This document shows positions 56,067-64,000 of a DNA stretch of 64,000 nt, piece after piece. The stretch comes from Rodentibacter sp. Ppn85 (lineage in GTDB: Bacteria; Pseudomonadota; Gammaproteobacteria; Enterobacterales; Pasteurellaceae). Position 1 is the stretch's first letter. The number at the start of each line of letters is the position of its first letter. The notes beneath the pieces were generated by a model. The model saw only the letters and a list, made by a program, of their open reading frames with translations, made no database searches and had not been told where the DNA came from. The stretch spans positions 1-64,000 of the forward strand of contig NZ_MLHS01000017.1 of assembly GCF_001999335.1 (NCBI RefSeq), in the 5' to 3' direction. The position numbers were made by a program, and so were the translations under genes.

Positions 56067-57929
56067 TTAGTTTTCATCTTCTTGTCTGATAAAGGCTTCA
56101 TTAATTTCAATTTGTGCCTTATCACGCAATGCTTGTAAAAGTTGCGCACGTAATTCAAGTTGCTGTGTTTGACGCAATTGTCCGCCAAATTGAGCTAATT
56201 CTTGTTCATTTAGCTCGCCTTGTTCCACTTTATTAAGCGCCACTATAATCACATCACCTTTAGTATTACGCACCACTTTATACACCGTTGTACCATTTGT
56301 CGGTTTTTCCATGGAGAAAATACCATTGGTTAAAATCAGATCTTGATTTTCAGTAAAAGCGAAAGTTTGCTCCGCGCCGAAAGAAACACCCGCCGGCAAT
56401 TTATTTGGAGCCGTCGGAAGATCATTGAGTGACTGTGTTGCCGATGTGATCAATATTTTTTCCGCTTTTTCACGTTTTAAAAAGTTTTCAATGTCCGATT
56501 TTACTTCGTCTAGTGTTTTTATGCCTTCTGCCTTATGATCTAACACGCGTACCAAAACGATATTCTGATCCCCCAGGTTTAACGGTTCGGAATTTACCCC
56601 GCCATTTGAAATATCGGAGTCAAACATCGCAGAAACCACATTAGGCGAATTTAACTCGGCCGGTACGTTTTCACGGGAAAAATAATCGCTCTCTTGTACT
56701 TTTACGCCGGCTACGCTTGCCGCACTCTCTAAAGATTTACTGTCTTCAAAGGCTTTTTCACGTACATTTTTTTCAACCGCATAGAAACGGCTTTCCAGTA
56801 AGTTTTTACGTACCAAATCTGTGATTTGCGCTTTTACTTCATTTAACGATTTTTCTTTACGCTCTTCCACTAGGATAATGTGAAAATTACCGTCAACATT
56901 AACAGGTTCACTGAATTTTCCGACCTGAAGCCTTGTTGTCGCATCTTCAAAAGCTTTTGGTAATTCATTAGCATTTACCCAACCTAATTCGCCACCATTT
57001 TCACCTGAAATTTTATCTAACGAACGTGCTTTGGCTAATTCGGCAAAATTTGCACCATTTTGTAATTCTTGATAAGCCGTTTGCGCATCTTGTTCATTCG
57101 CAAATTGTATATGCGCCAATCGCTGTGTCATAAACTGTGCTTTATTATCTTGATAATATTGCGCAATTTCGACATCGCTTACTTGAATATCTTTTGCCAC
57201 ATCCGCTCCCGAAACTTGAATATATTGCACTTTTACTTGTTCAGGTTGCACAAAAGTTTTTTGATTGGCTTCATAGTAAGTTTTCACTTCATCTTCAGTG
57301 ACATTTTGTTTTGCCATTTCATCAGCAAGGGATAAAGTCGCTAAACGGGCAATACGTTTTTGAAAGAAAAGTCGAGCACTGTCTTTTACTTGAACCGGCA
57401 CTACAAATTCACTATCCGCAATACCGTTTTGCATTTGTTCAAGGGTAAGTGCGCTACGTAAAATATTCGCATAAGCATCGGAGCTTAAACCGTTTTGTGC
57501 AAGAATTTGTTGATATAATCCATTATCAAATTTTCCATTCGATTGGAAATTTGGATCAACAACAATTGCACGCTTGATCATTTCATCACTTACACCTAAT
57601 TTTAATTCTTTAGCATATTGACGAAGTAACTCTTGATCAACCAAACGATTAATAATGCTTTGACGCAACGCATTGACAAATTCAGGCGAATCGGACCGAG
57701 TTAAAAATGCTTCTCCCTCCTGTGCCGCACGTGCTTCAAATTCTTGGTTATAACGATTCATAAAATCTGGCTGGGAAATGGTCTCACCATTAACTTTTGC
57801 GGCATAAGAATCATTGCCGCTAAACAAATAACCCGACATCCCCCCGACTAAGAATGAAATGGTAATCAACCCGAGAATAAATTTAGCAATTTTGGTATTT
57901 GCCATACCATTCATTTTTTCAATAAACAT
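56067..57929 (-). CDS. ppiD: PpiD, membrane-anchored periplasmic chaperone
   Basis: A 620-residue protein: N-terminal anchor (KFILGLITISFLVGGMSGYLF), SurA_N-like chaperone region (NGETISQPDFMNRYNQEF), one parvulin-like rotamase domain (about 265-355, AHIQFANEQDAQTAYQELQ, SGENGGELGWVNANELP) and a C-terminal helical part. PpiD associates with SecYEG and YfgM and aids release of translocated proteins. The parvulin domain of PpiD is often catalytically inactive. Monocistronic with its own terminator. Confidence 0.93.
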   Translation of the reverse strand: MFIEKMNGMANTKIAKFILGLITISFLVGGMSGYLFSGNDSYAAKVNGETISQPDFMNRYNQEFEARAAQEGEAFLTRSDSPEFVNALRQSIINRLVDQELLRQYAKELKLGVSDEMIKRAIVVDPNFQSNGKFDNGLYQQILAQNGLSSDAYANILRSALTLEQMQNGIADSEFVVPVQVKDSARLFFQKRIARLATLSLADEMAKQNVTEDEVKTYYEANQKTFVQPEQVKVQYIQVSGADVAKDIQVSDVEIAQYYQDNKAQFMTQRLAHIQFANEQDAQTAYQELQNGANFAELAKARSLDKISGENGGELGWVNANELPKAFEDATTRLQVGKFSEPVNVDGNFHIILVEERKEKSLNEVKAQITDLVRKNLLESRFYAVEKNVREKAFEDSKSLESAASVAGVKVQESDYFSRENVPAELNSPNVVSAMFDSDISNGGVNSEPLNLGDQNIVLVRVLDHKAEGIKTLDEVKSDIENFLKREKAEKILITSATQSLNDLPTAPNKLPAGVSFGAEQTFAFTENQDLILTNGIFSMEKPTNGTTVYKVVRNTKGDVIIVALNKVEQGELNEQELAQFGGQLRQTQQLELRAQLLQALRDKAQIEINEAFIRQEDEN

Positions 57930-57991
57930 ATTTACCCTTGTTAAAAGACAAAACTTTTCGAATTATAATCGAAAGCGCGGAAATTCGCACC

Positions 57992-58556
57992 TTAAAATAC
58001 TAAAACATCATGCTCAAATAAAATTTTAATCCCGATAATAATGATGACTAAACCGCCGAAAATTTCAGCTTTATTTTTAAATTTTCTTCCTAAAAAATGA
58101 CCGCTCTTTATGCCGATAAAAGAAATAACGAAAGTGGTAAAACCAATAATTCATACAGCCGTAATAATATCCACATACAAAAAAGCAAATGAAATACCAA
58201 CCACCAACGCATCAACGCTCATTGCTAAACCTAAAGTAAGTAGTTGTTTATATTGATTAAATCTGAAATTTGCTCTGCTTCCTCTTCGGTGAAACCCTCA
58301 CGGATCATATTTGCCTGATTAATAGTAAAAGAATAAACGCAATCCAGTGGTCCCATTCCTGAATAGTTTTGCTAAATTGCGTCCCCAACACATAACCGAT
58401 AAGCGGCATTATTGCTTAGAAACAACCAAAGCAAAGGGCTATCATCATTGCCTATTTCCATCGAAAAGATCGCATAGCGAGTCCTTTAGAAATAGAAACG
58501 GCAAAGGCATCCATCGACAATCCCAAGGCAATAATCCACAGTATATAAAATGCCAT
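57992..58556 (-). pseudogene. mntP: Decayed manganese exporter gene mntP
   Basis: Reading the minus strand from an ATG at 58556 gives LWIIALGLSMDAFAVSISKG, the MntP (YebN) N-terminus, then an in-frame TAG and TAA within 50 codons, recoverable segments [12 protein letters not shown], (shift) MIREGF, (shift) LLTLGLAMSVDALVVGISFAFLYVDIITAV, a TGA, and finally GFTTFVISFIG and GRKFKNKAEIFGGLVIIIIGIKILFEHD. The total length is close to intact mntP (about 188 codons in E. coli). At least three stops and two frameshifts make it non-functional. No yybP-ykoY type manganese riboswitch is apparent upstream. This accounts for the gene-free gap between ppiD and mnmE. Confidence 0.85.
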
Positions 58557-58568
58557 TGTTATCTGTCT

Positions 58569-59927
58569 TTATTTCCCAATACAAAATGAGCTGAAAATAT
58601 TACTGAGTAAATCGTCCGAGGTAAATTGTCCGGTAATTTCACTTAGTTGAGCTTGTACCAGACGTAGCTCTTCCGCTAGCAATTCTCCCGCATAAAACTC
58701 CGTTAATTGTACGAAACCGATTTGCAAATGTTCCGCAGCTTTTTCTAGTGCCACCAGATGACGACGACGTGCTAAAAATCCGCCTTCGATACCAGTTTGG
58801 AAACCCATTGTTTGTTTTAAATGGTCACGAAGTATCTGCACTCCTTTATGGGTTTGGGCCGACAAACGAATAATTTGATAACCGTTTTCTTCAATCAATC
58901 CTGCTTGTTCATCGGTTAAATCAATTTTATTACGCACAATTGTTACCGGAATATTAGCCGGTAATTTCGCTAGAAATTCTAACCGCACTTTTTCAAGATT
59001 TTGGCTCTCTACATCACTACTATCGAGCATTAAAATAATACGATCCGCTTGTTCTATTTCTGTCCAAGCACGAGAAATACCGATTCGTTCCACTTCATCG
59101 GTAGCCTCGCGAAGCCCTGCCGTATCAATAATATGCAGCGGCATGCCATCAATGTGAATATGTTCACGCAAAACATCTCGTGTGGTTCCTGCAATATCGG
59201 TCACAATTGCGGCTTCACGACCGGCAAGGGCATTAAGCAGACTGGATTTCCCTGCATTCGGACGACCTGCAATCACTACCTTCATTCCTTCACGTAAAAT
59301 CGTACCTTGTTTTGCTTCACGGCGTACATCATCCAGTTGTGTAATAATTTCACGCAAATTCGCCTCAATTTTGCCGTCCGCTAGGAAATCAATTTCTTCA
59401 TCAGGAAAATCAATCGCAGCCTCCACATAGGTTCTCAAATAAATAATCGAATCGACTAACGCATTGACTTTATGTGAAAATTCACCTTGTAAAGACTTCA
59501 ACGCCGAACGTGCCGCTTGTTCGGAAGTGGCATCAATTAAATCTGCGATAGCTTCCGCTTGCGCCAAATCCAATTTATCATTTAAAAAAGCTTGTTCGGA
59601 AAACTCCCCCGGACGTGCTAAACGAATACCATCAATTTGCAAAATACGTTTCAACAATAAATCAAGTACAACCTGTCCGCCATGCCCTTGTAACTCCAAT
59701 ACATCTTCACCGGTAAAAGAATTCGGTGCTTTAAAATAAAGGGCAATACCTTGATCCAGTACGCATCCGTCATTGTCCTTAAAAGGTAAATAATCCGCCA
59801 TACGCGGTTTCGGACATTTCCCTAATACGCGATATGCGACTTCACCCGCTAAAGGGCCGGAAACTCTTAAAATACCAATACCACCCCTTCCCGGTGCAGT
59901 AGCTTGTGCAACGATTGTTTCTTTCAT
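58569..59927 (-). CDS. mnmE: MnmE (TrmE), tRNA uridine-34 modification GTPase
   Basis: A 452-residue protein: formyl-THF-binding N-terminal domain ([23 protein letters not shown]), helical domain and inserted G domain with [29 protein letters not shown] and NKIDL, ending in the conserved CIGK whose Cys is functionally required. With MnmG it makes cmnm5U34. The frame opens 9 codons earlier (59954), but the ATG at 59927 gives the family start [16 protein letters not shown]. Confidence 0.97.
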   Translation of the reverse strand: MKETIVAQATAPGRGGIGILRVSGPLAGEVAYRVLGKCPKPRMADYLPFKDNDGCVLDQGIALYFKAPNSFTGEDVLELQGHGGQVVLDLLLKRILQIDGIRLARPGEFSEQAFLNDKLDLAQAEAIADLIDATSEQAARSALKSLQGEFSHKVNALVDSIIYLRTYVEAAIDFPDEEIDFLADGKIEANLREIITQLDDVRREAKQGTILREGMKVVIAGRPNAGKSSLLNALAGREAAIVTDIAGTTRDVLREHIHIDGMPLHIIDTAGLREATDEVERIGISRAWTEIEQADRIILMLDSSDVESQNLEKVRLEFLAKLPANIPVTIVRNKIDLTDEQAGLIEENGYQIIRLSAQTHKGVQILRDHLKQTMGFQTGIEGGFLARRRHLVALEKAAEHLQIGFVQLTEFYAGELLAEELRLVQAQLSEITGQFTSDDLLSNIFSSFCIGK

Positions 59928-60026
59928 AAAAAACTCTTTAAAAAATGACCGCACTTGTATGCGTTAAAAAATACAATGGGGCGTATGCTATACACCCACC
60001 GAGATATCATCAATACCCTATGATAG

Positions 60027-60053
60027 AAAAAGGCACCTTTCGATGCCTTTTTC
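60027..60053 (-). terminator. Intrinsic terminator after yidC
   Basis: AAAAAGGCA and TGCCTTTTT face each other across an 8-nt loop; the T-run on the minus strand follows the yidC stop by about 15 bp. Confidence 0.7.
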
Positions 60054-60067
60054 CATATAATTAAGAA

Positions 60068-61687
60068 TTATTTTTTACGAGAATGTAACCCTTTTTTCTC
60101 TAACCCACGGTAAATCAGCTGCTGCTGTACAATAGTGATTAGGTTAGACACTAACCAGTATAACACCAAGCCTGCCGGGAACCAGAGGAAGAAGAACATA
60201 AAGATTAACGGCATAAAATTCATCACTTTTTGCTGCATTGGATCTGCCACCGGTGTAGGAGACATTTTTTGCAGCAAATACATAGAGATACCCATTAAAA
60301 TCGGCAAAATATAATACGGATCTTGTGCAGATAAATCTTGAATCCAGCCGAAGAATGGTGCGTGACGAAGTTCAACCGCCTCCATAAACGTCCAATACAA
60401 AGCGATGAAAATCGGCATTTGAAGAAGAATTGGTAAACAACCGCCTAACGGATTGACTTTTTCCTCTTTGTAAAGTTTCATCATTTCCTGGCTCATGCGC
60501 TGACGGTCATCGCCGAAACGCTCACGCATTTCTTGCATTTTCGGTTGTAACATACGCATTTTTGCCATTGAGGTATATTGTGCTTTTGTTAGCGGATATA
60601 AAATCGCTTTAACCACAATCGTTACACAGATAATGGCTAATCCCCAGTTAGAAACAATCCTTTGAATGAAAGTGAGCAACCAGAATAAAGGTTTCGCAAT
60701 AAACCACGCCCAACCGTAATCAACCGTTAAGTCTAAGTTATTTGCCACTTTTGCCATATCATTTTGAAGTTTCGGACCTGTCCATAACGAACTGGAAATC
60801 GTTTCTTGCGCTCCCGCAGGAATTGTCACGATTGGTCCGCGATAACCGATTGAGGCCACATTATTTTTTGTGTCAGTAATGGTATAGAGCTGATTATTCA
60901 CATCCTGATTAGGAATCCATGCAGAAACAAAATAATGTTGTAATACGGCTACCCAACCTGCTTTGGTATCAATAGAAAGGTTTGTATCTTTCATATCGGA
61001 GAAACTGTATTTTTTGTAGTTGGTTTCCGATGAAGAGTATGCACCGCCGGTGTAAGTCGGCATCGCGACATTTCCCGAACTTTCAATTAAAGAATGCTTT
61101 AATTGTCCGTAAGGTTCTACTTCAATTGCCTCAGCACTTTGATTATTAACCTTGTAATCAACATCAAGAGCATAACTGCCACGTTTTAAAACAAAGATTT
61201 TTTGGAAAGTAACGCCATTTTTTTCAAAGGTCAATGGTACTGAAAGTGAATCTTGCCCTTCAGGAAGTTTAAAATGATCACCTTCAATTTGATATTGTGC
61301 ACGGCCTGATTTAGTATCAATACCGTTTTTTCCAATTAAACCGCTTTGAGCAACATAAATATGTTCGGGAGAATCTTGTAAAAGTACAAAGGGGGTTTTA
61401 GAGTTTAATTCCGCATCATATTTTAATAATTCAGAACTCACTATATCGCCGCCTAATGTATCCACTTTTAAACGGAAAACATCGTTTTCTAAAGTGATAA
61501 GACGACCTTTAGCCGATGAATCTATTGAAATTTGGTTTGATGAAGAAGAACTTGCCGGCACATCCGATGCCATTGAAGTTATTTGTGCAGGTGCCGGAGG
61601 CGGATTTTTATCCATTTGCCACTGCTGATAAACAAGGAAAGAAATAAAAATTAGTGCTAAGACTAATAGGCTACGTCTTGAGTCCAT
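60068..61687 (-). CDS. yidC: YidC membrane protein insertase
   Basis: A 539-residue insertase of the long Gram-negative type: first helix ([17 protein letters not shown]), periplasmic beta domain (about 50-330) and the conserved 60KD_IMP region ([78 protein letters not shown]) with the essential Arg in the groove segment. It ends with a basic tail (SRKK). Starts at the last base of the yidD stop. Confidence 0.97.
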   Translation of the reverse strand: MDSRRSLLVLALIFISFLVYQQWQMDKNPPPAPAQITSMASDVPASSSSSNQISIDSSAKGRLITLENDVFRLKVDTLGGDIVSSELLKYDAELNSKTPFVLLQDSPEHIYVAQSGLIGKNGIDTKSGRAQYQIEGDHFKLPEGQDSLSVPLTFEKNGVTFQKIFVLKRGSYALDVDYKVNNQSAEAIEVEPYGQLKHSLIESSGNVAMPTYTGGAYSSSETNYKKYSFSDMKDTNLSIDTKAGWVAVLQHYFVSAWIPNQDVNNQLYTITDTKNNVASIGYRGPIVTIPAGAQETISSSLWTGPKLQNDMAKVANNLDLTVDYGWAWFIAKPLFWLLTFIQRIVSNWGLAIICVTIVVKAILYPLTKAQYTSMAKMRMLQPKMQEMRERFGDDRQRMSQEMMKLYKEEKVNPLGGCLPILLQMPIFIALYWTFMEAVELRHAPFFGWIQDLSAQDPYYILPILMGISMYLLQKMSPTPVADPMQQKVMNFMPLIFMFFFLWFPAGLVLYWLVSNLITIVQQQLIYRGLEKKGLHSRKK

Positions 61688-61947
61688 TACTTTTTCTCGT
61701 GGTTATTATTAATTTTTGGCGGAACGGGATCGAATCCGCCCGTGTTCAAAGGGTGACATTTTAATACACGTTTCAGCGTAAGCCAACTACCTTTTAGTGC
61801 TCCGTGTGTTTTTAATGCCTCAATACCATAGCACGAACAAGTAGGAACAAATCGACAACGCGGTCCAATTAACGGACTAATCGCTACTTGATAAAGCCGA
61901 ATTAAAACAATCAGAATTTTTGAGCCAAACGAATATGACGTTGCCAT
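61687..61947 (-). CDS. yidD: YidD, membrane protein insertion efficiency factor
   Basis: An 86-residue protein with the Cys-rich family core [33 protein letters not shown] and [18 protein letters not shown]. It helps YidC-dependent insertion at the inner membrane. The start overlaps the end of rnpA by 37 bp, which is the usual arrangement in the clade, and its stop overlaps the yidC start. Confidence 0.95.
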   Translation of the reverse strand: MATSYSFGSKILIVLIRLYQVAISPLIGPRCRFVPTCSCYGIEALKTHGALKGSWLTLKRVLKCHPLNTGGFDPVPPKINNNHEKK

Positions 61948-62270
61948 AATTTTTCCAACATTTGATGAAATGTTTTGTTATCAAGCTTACCAATTCCGCT
62001 TTTTGCCACCACAACGAAATCACACGCTGGTAATTGATATTGAGCTAAACGAAAACTTTCACGCACTAAGCGTTTGATACGATTACGATCATGCGCACGC
62101 GCTAAATGCTTTTTAGGTACGGCTAAACCTAAGCGAGGATGAGCAAGATTGTTTTTACGAGCAATAATAGTAATTTCAGGCGTGCTAGCCCGGAACGGTT
62201 GTTCGAAAACATTTTTGAATTGAATGGGAGTCAACAAACGTAACTCCCTAGAAAAGTTCAACTTAACCAC
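61911..62270 (-). CDS. rnpA: RnpA, protein subunit of RNase P
   Basis: A 119-residue basic protein with the RNR motif [33 protein letters not shown]. It binds the RNase P RNA and aids pre-tRNA 5' processing. It starts 11 bp after the rpmH stop and is co-transcribed with it. Confidence 0.96.
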   Translation of the reverse strand: MVKLNFSRELRLLTPIQFKNVFEQPFRASTPEITIIARKNNLAHPRLGLAVPKKHLARAHDRNRIKRLVRESFRLAQYQLPACDFVVVAKSGIGKLDNKTFHQMLEKLWQRHIRLAQKF

Positions 62271-62281
62271 TCAAAACGCGA

Positions 62282-62416
62282 TTACGCAGATAAACTTTTA
62301 CGACCTTTAGCGCGACGACGAGCTAAAACTTGGCGACCGTTTTTGGTTGCCATGCGAGCACGAAAACCGTGGGTACGGCTACGTTTTAATATAGAAGGTT
62401 GAAATGTACGTTTCAT
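62282..62416 (-). CDS. rpmH: Ribosomal protein bL34
   Basis: A 44-residue protein starting [20 protein letters not shown] and ending KGRKSLSA, the standard bL34 sequence. A near-consensus promoter (62490-62518) drives rpmH-rnpA. It is divergent from dnaA, as in most gamma-proteobacteria. Confidence 0.97.
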   Translation of the reverse strand: MKRTFQPSILKRSRTHGFRARMATKNGRQVLARRRAKGRKSLSA

Positions 62417-62489
62417 TGTAACTTACCTAAATCTCAATGTTTACTGTTTTGAATCCAAAACAAATAAGGGTTATAAAAAATAGGACGCA

Positions 62490-62518
62490 ATTTTAATCAT
62501 AAATCAGGCGTTCGTCAA
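62490..62518 (-). promoter_or_regulatory. rpmH promoter
   Basis: On the minus strand TTGACG (62513-62518) and TAAAAT (62490-62495) are separated by 17 bp; start expected near 62483, giving a leader of about 67 nt before the rpmH ATG. Confidence 0.75.
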
Positions 62519-62741
62519 ACTAAGAAAGGGAATTTTTGCAAAACAATCTTCTCCCCCTTTCCAAATCCTCGCAATCATACGTAATTCAAATAAAATATCA
62601 AGTCACCTTTTTAGTTTTTTCCTTATTTCGGGAGAAGATTTTTTCTCGAGATTATTGTAGAATCTCTAAAAATTTTTGATTGTACTTACCGTATCGCCAA
62701 TTCATTGTAAGTAGAAAACGTAGCATTAAGGATAGTCTATC
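62519..62741. promoter_or_regulatory. rpmH-dnaA intergenic control region
   Basis: The gap between divergent rpmH and dnaA is 325 bp. It holds the rpmH promoter, an 11-bp inverted repeat (AATCTTCTCCC at 62545-62555 and GGGAGAAGATT at 62630-62640) and the AAGGAT ribosome binding site of dnaA. I found no perfect TTATNCACA DnaA box, so neither a replication origin nor classic dnaA autoregulation can be supported from this stretch. Confidence 0.5.
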
Positions 62742-64000
62742 GTGAGTCTCTCTAACCTTTGGCAAGATTGCCTTTCTCAATTACAAGATCAAGTTTCCGC
62801 TACCGATTTAAGCACTTGGCTTCGCCCGTTACAAGCTGATACTATCTCTCAAGATAAAATGGTACTTTATGCTTCAAATATGTTTGTAAAAGGCTGGGTT
62901 GAAACCCACTACCTCAAGCAAATTCACCAAATTTGCCAAGCACTTTCACAAAATCCAAATCTACAAATTATCCTTAAAGAAGGAGTAAAACCTACGCCCC
63001 AAGCCATTATTAAGCCGGTGATGCAACCGACTGAAAGTGCGGTCAATTCCGATGCTAAATCTGAATTAGAAAAACCACAAAAATTTGATTCACATCTTAA
63101 CACCAAGCATGTATTTGAAAATTTTGTCGAAGGTAAATCAAACCAATTAGCTCGCGCAGTCGGGCAAAAATTGGCACAAGCGCCCGGTGAAGCAACCGCA
63201 AATCCATTCTTTTTGTATGGCGGAACGGGGCTAGGAAAAACTCACTTATTACACGCTATTGGTAATGGCATATTGGCGAATAAACCCAATGCACGGGTAC
63301 TTTATATTCACGCCAACAATTTTATGCAGCATATGGTGAAAGCTATGCGTGATAACAATATGGATCAATTCAAAAAATTTTATCGTTCTTTGGATGCGCT
63401 ATTAGTCGATGATATTCAATTTTTTGCTGAAAAAGAAAAAACCCAAGAAGAATTTTTCCATATTTTCAATAATTTATTTGAAACAGGTCGTCAAATTATT
63501 TTAACTTCCGATCGCTACCCAAAAGAAATTGAAAAAATTGAAGAACGTTTAAAATCCCGTTTTGGCTGGGGATTAACAACCGCGATTGAACCGCCTGATT
63601 TAGAAACCCGCGTGGCAATCTTGTTAAAAAAGGCAGAGGAACATCAGATTCATTTACCTGAAGAAGTCGCATTTTTTATTGCTCAACGCTTACGTACTAA
63701 TGTACGAGAGCTTGAGGGTGCGTTAAATCGCGTAAAAGCTATGCAAGATTTCAAGGGCGGAGAAATTAACATTGATTTTGTGCGTGAAACCCTAAAAGAT
63801 ATTCTTGCTTTACAAGAACGTTTAGTCACAATTGATAACATTCAAAAAACCGTGGCAGAGTACTATCGAATTAAAGTATCCGATTTAAAATCAAAAAGTC
63901 GCCAACGTTCTGTTACACGTCCGCGTCAAATTGCTATGGCATTGGCAAAAGAATTAACAAATCGCAGTTTACCGGAAATCGGTCGAGCCTTTGATCGGGA
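62742..64000 (+). CDS. dnaA: DnaA, chromosomal replication initiator (C-terminus beyond window)
   Basis: About 419 codons are present and the gene runs off the right edge. It starts with GTG ([17 protein letters not shown]), preceded by AAGGAT. Domain I (1-85), a linker containing an uptake signal, then the AAA+ domain with Walker [10 protein letters not shown] (from residue 160), Walker [10 protein letters not shown] and sensor [10 protein letters not shown], and the start of DNA-binding domain IV ([27 protein letters not shown]). It opens the origin by binding DnaA boxes as ATP-DnaA filaments. Confidence 0.98.
   Translation, partial: MSLSNLWQDCLSQLQDQVSATDLSTWLRPLQADTISQDKMVLYASNMFVKGWVETHYLKQIHQICQALSQNPNLQIILKEGVKPTPQAIIKPVMQPTESAVNSDAKSELEKPQKFDSHLNTKHVFENFVEGKSNQLARAVGQKLAQAPGEATANPFFLYGGTGLGKTHLLHAIGNGILANKPNARVLYIHANNFMQHMVKAMRDNNMDQFKKFYRSLDALLVDDIQFFAEKEKTQEEFFHIFNNLFETGRQIILTSDRYPKEIEKIEERLKSRFGWGLTTAIEPPDLETRVAILLKKAEEHQIHLPEEVAFFIAQRLRTNVRELEGALNRVKAMQDFKGGEINIDFVRETLKDILALQERLVTIDNIQKTVAEYYRIKVSDLKSKSRQRSVTRPRQIAMALAKELTNRSLPEIGRAFDR

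Noticed and set aside
62417-62741. Possible oriC next to dnaA
   Set aside because: No cluster of TTATNCACA boxes or AT-rich 13-mer repeats is visible, and in Haemophilus-type chromosomes the origin need not be beside dnaA.

Overview
The window is a chromosomal segment of a Pasteurellaceae bacterium. The evidence is the 9-mer DNA uptake signal AAGTGCGGT, which appears by eye several dozen times on both strands and often as inverted pairs that serve as terminators. Gene orders also match the Haemophilus clade: ffh-ypjD-yfjD, the rlmN-pilW-rodZ-ispG-hisS-yfgM cluster next to pbpG and yfeABCD, hinT-ycfL-nagZ, and dnaA-rpmH-rnpA-yidD-yidC-mnmE. The signal is the Haemophilus/Aggregatibacter/Pasteurella (Hin) type, not the Actinobacillus pleuropneumoniae type. 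The sequence alone does not fix the genus. A type VI secretion VgrG fragment at the left edge argues against a typical H. influenzae.

Layout. 1-216: start of a T6SS vgrG. 355-1662: purine permease behind a PurR operator. 1.7-3 kb: yjjPB exporter. 3-6.8 kb: corB, ypjD and ffh. 6.9-7.6 kb: two small uncharacterised proteins, the first downstream of a near-perfect FNR box. 7.7-9.7 kb: metR with azlCD. 10-12 kb: ktrAB potassium uptake. 12.2-16.1 kb: a Gcr/SpecificRecomb-family membrane protein, tesB and a DUF455 ferritin-like protein. 16.2-20.8 kb: the mlaFEDCB-ibaG-murA envelope operon. 20.9-23.4 kb: corC-lnt. 23.5-32.6 kb: the galactose regulon, with galTKM on the minus strand (interrupted by an S51 peptidase gene) and galS plus mglBAC on the plus strand. 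32.8-34.05 kb: two small exported unknowns and a frameshifted VOC gene. 34-41 kb: the complete ccmABCDEFGHI cytochrome c maturation operon. 41-42 kb: sodA and an ICMT-like methyltransferase. 42.3-48.2 kb: the rlmN to yfgM operon. 48.4-53 kb: pbpG and the yfeABCD Fe/Mn transporter. 53-58 kb: rlmC, nagZ, ycfL, hinT and ppiD. 58 kb: a decayed mntP. 58.6-64 kb: mnmE-yidC-yidD-rnpA-rpmH with divergent dnaA running off the right edge.

Functional themes. Galactose import (MglBAC) and the Leloir enzymes (GalM, GalK, GalT) are tied together by GalS-type operators and CRP sites whose spacing can be read from the sequence. The envelope genes (Mla, Lnt, MurA, NagZ, PbpG, RodZ, PpiD, YidC) cover lipid, peptidoglycan and membrane protein homeostasis. 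Anaerobic or redox control is suggested by FNR-like boxes before an unknown CxxCxxC protein and before sodA. Metal economy appears as a Fur-controlled yfe operon with an additional perfect palindrome at its predicted transcription start, together with loss of the manganese exporter MntP.

No rRNA, tRNA, CRISPR array, prophage or insertion sequence was recognised. The most unusual material is regulatory (the yfe and mgl palindromes, the corC-lnt hairpin) plus a few small unknown genes. I see no clearly new multi-gene system.
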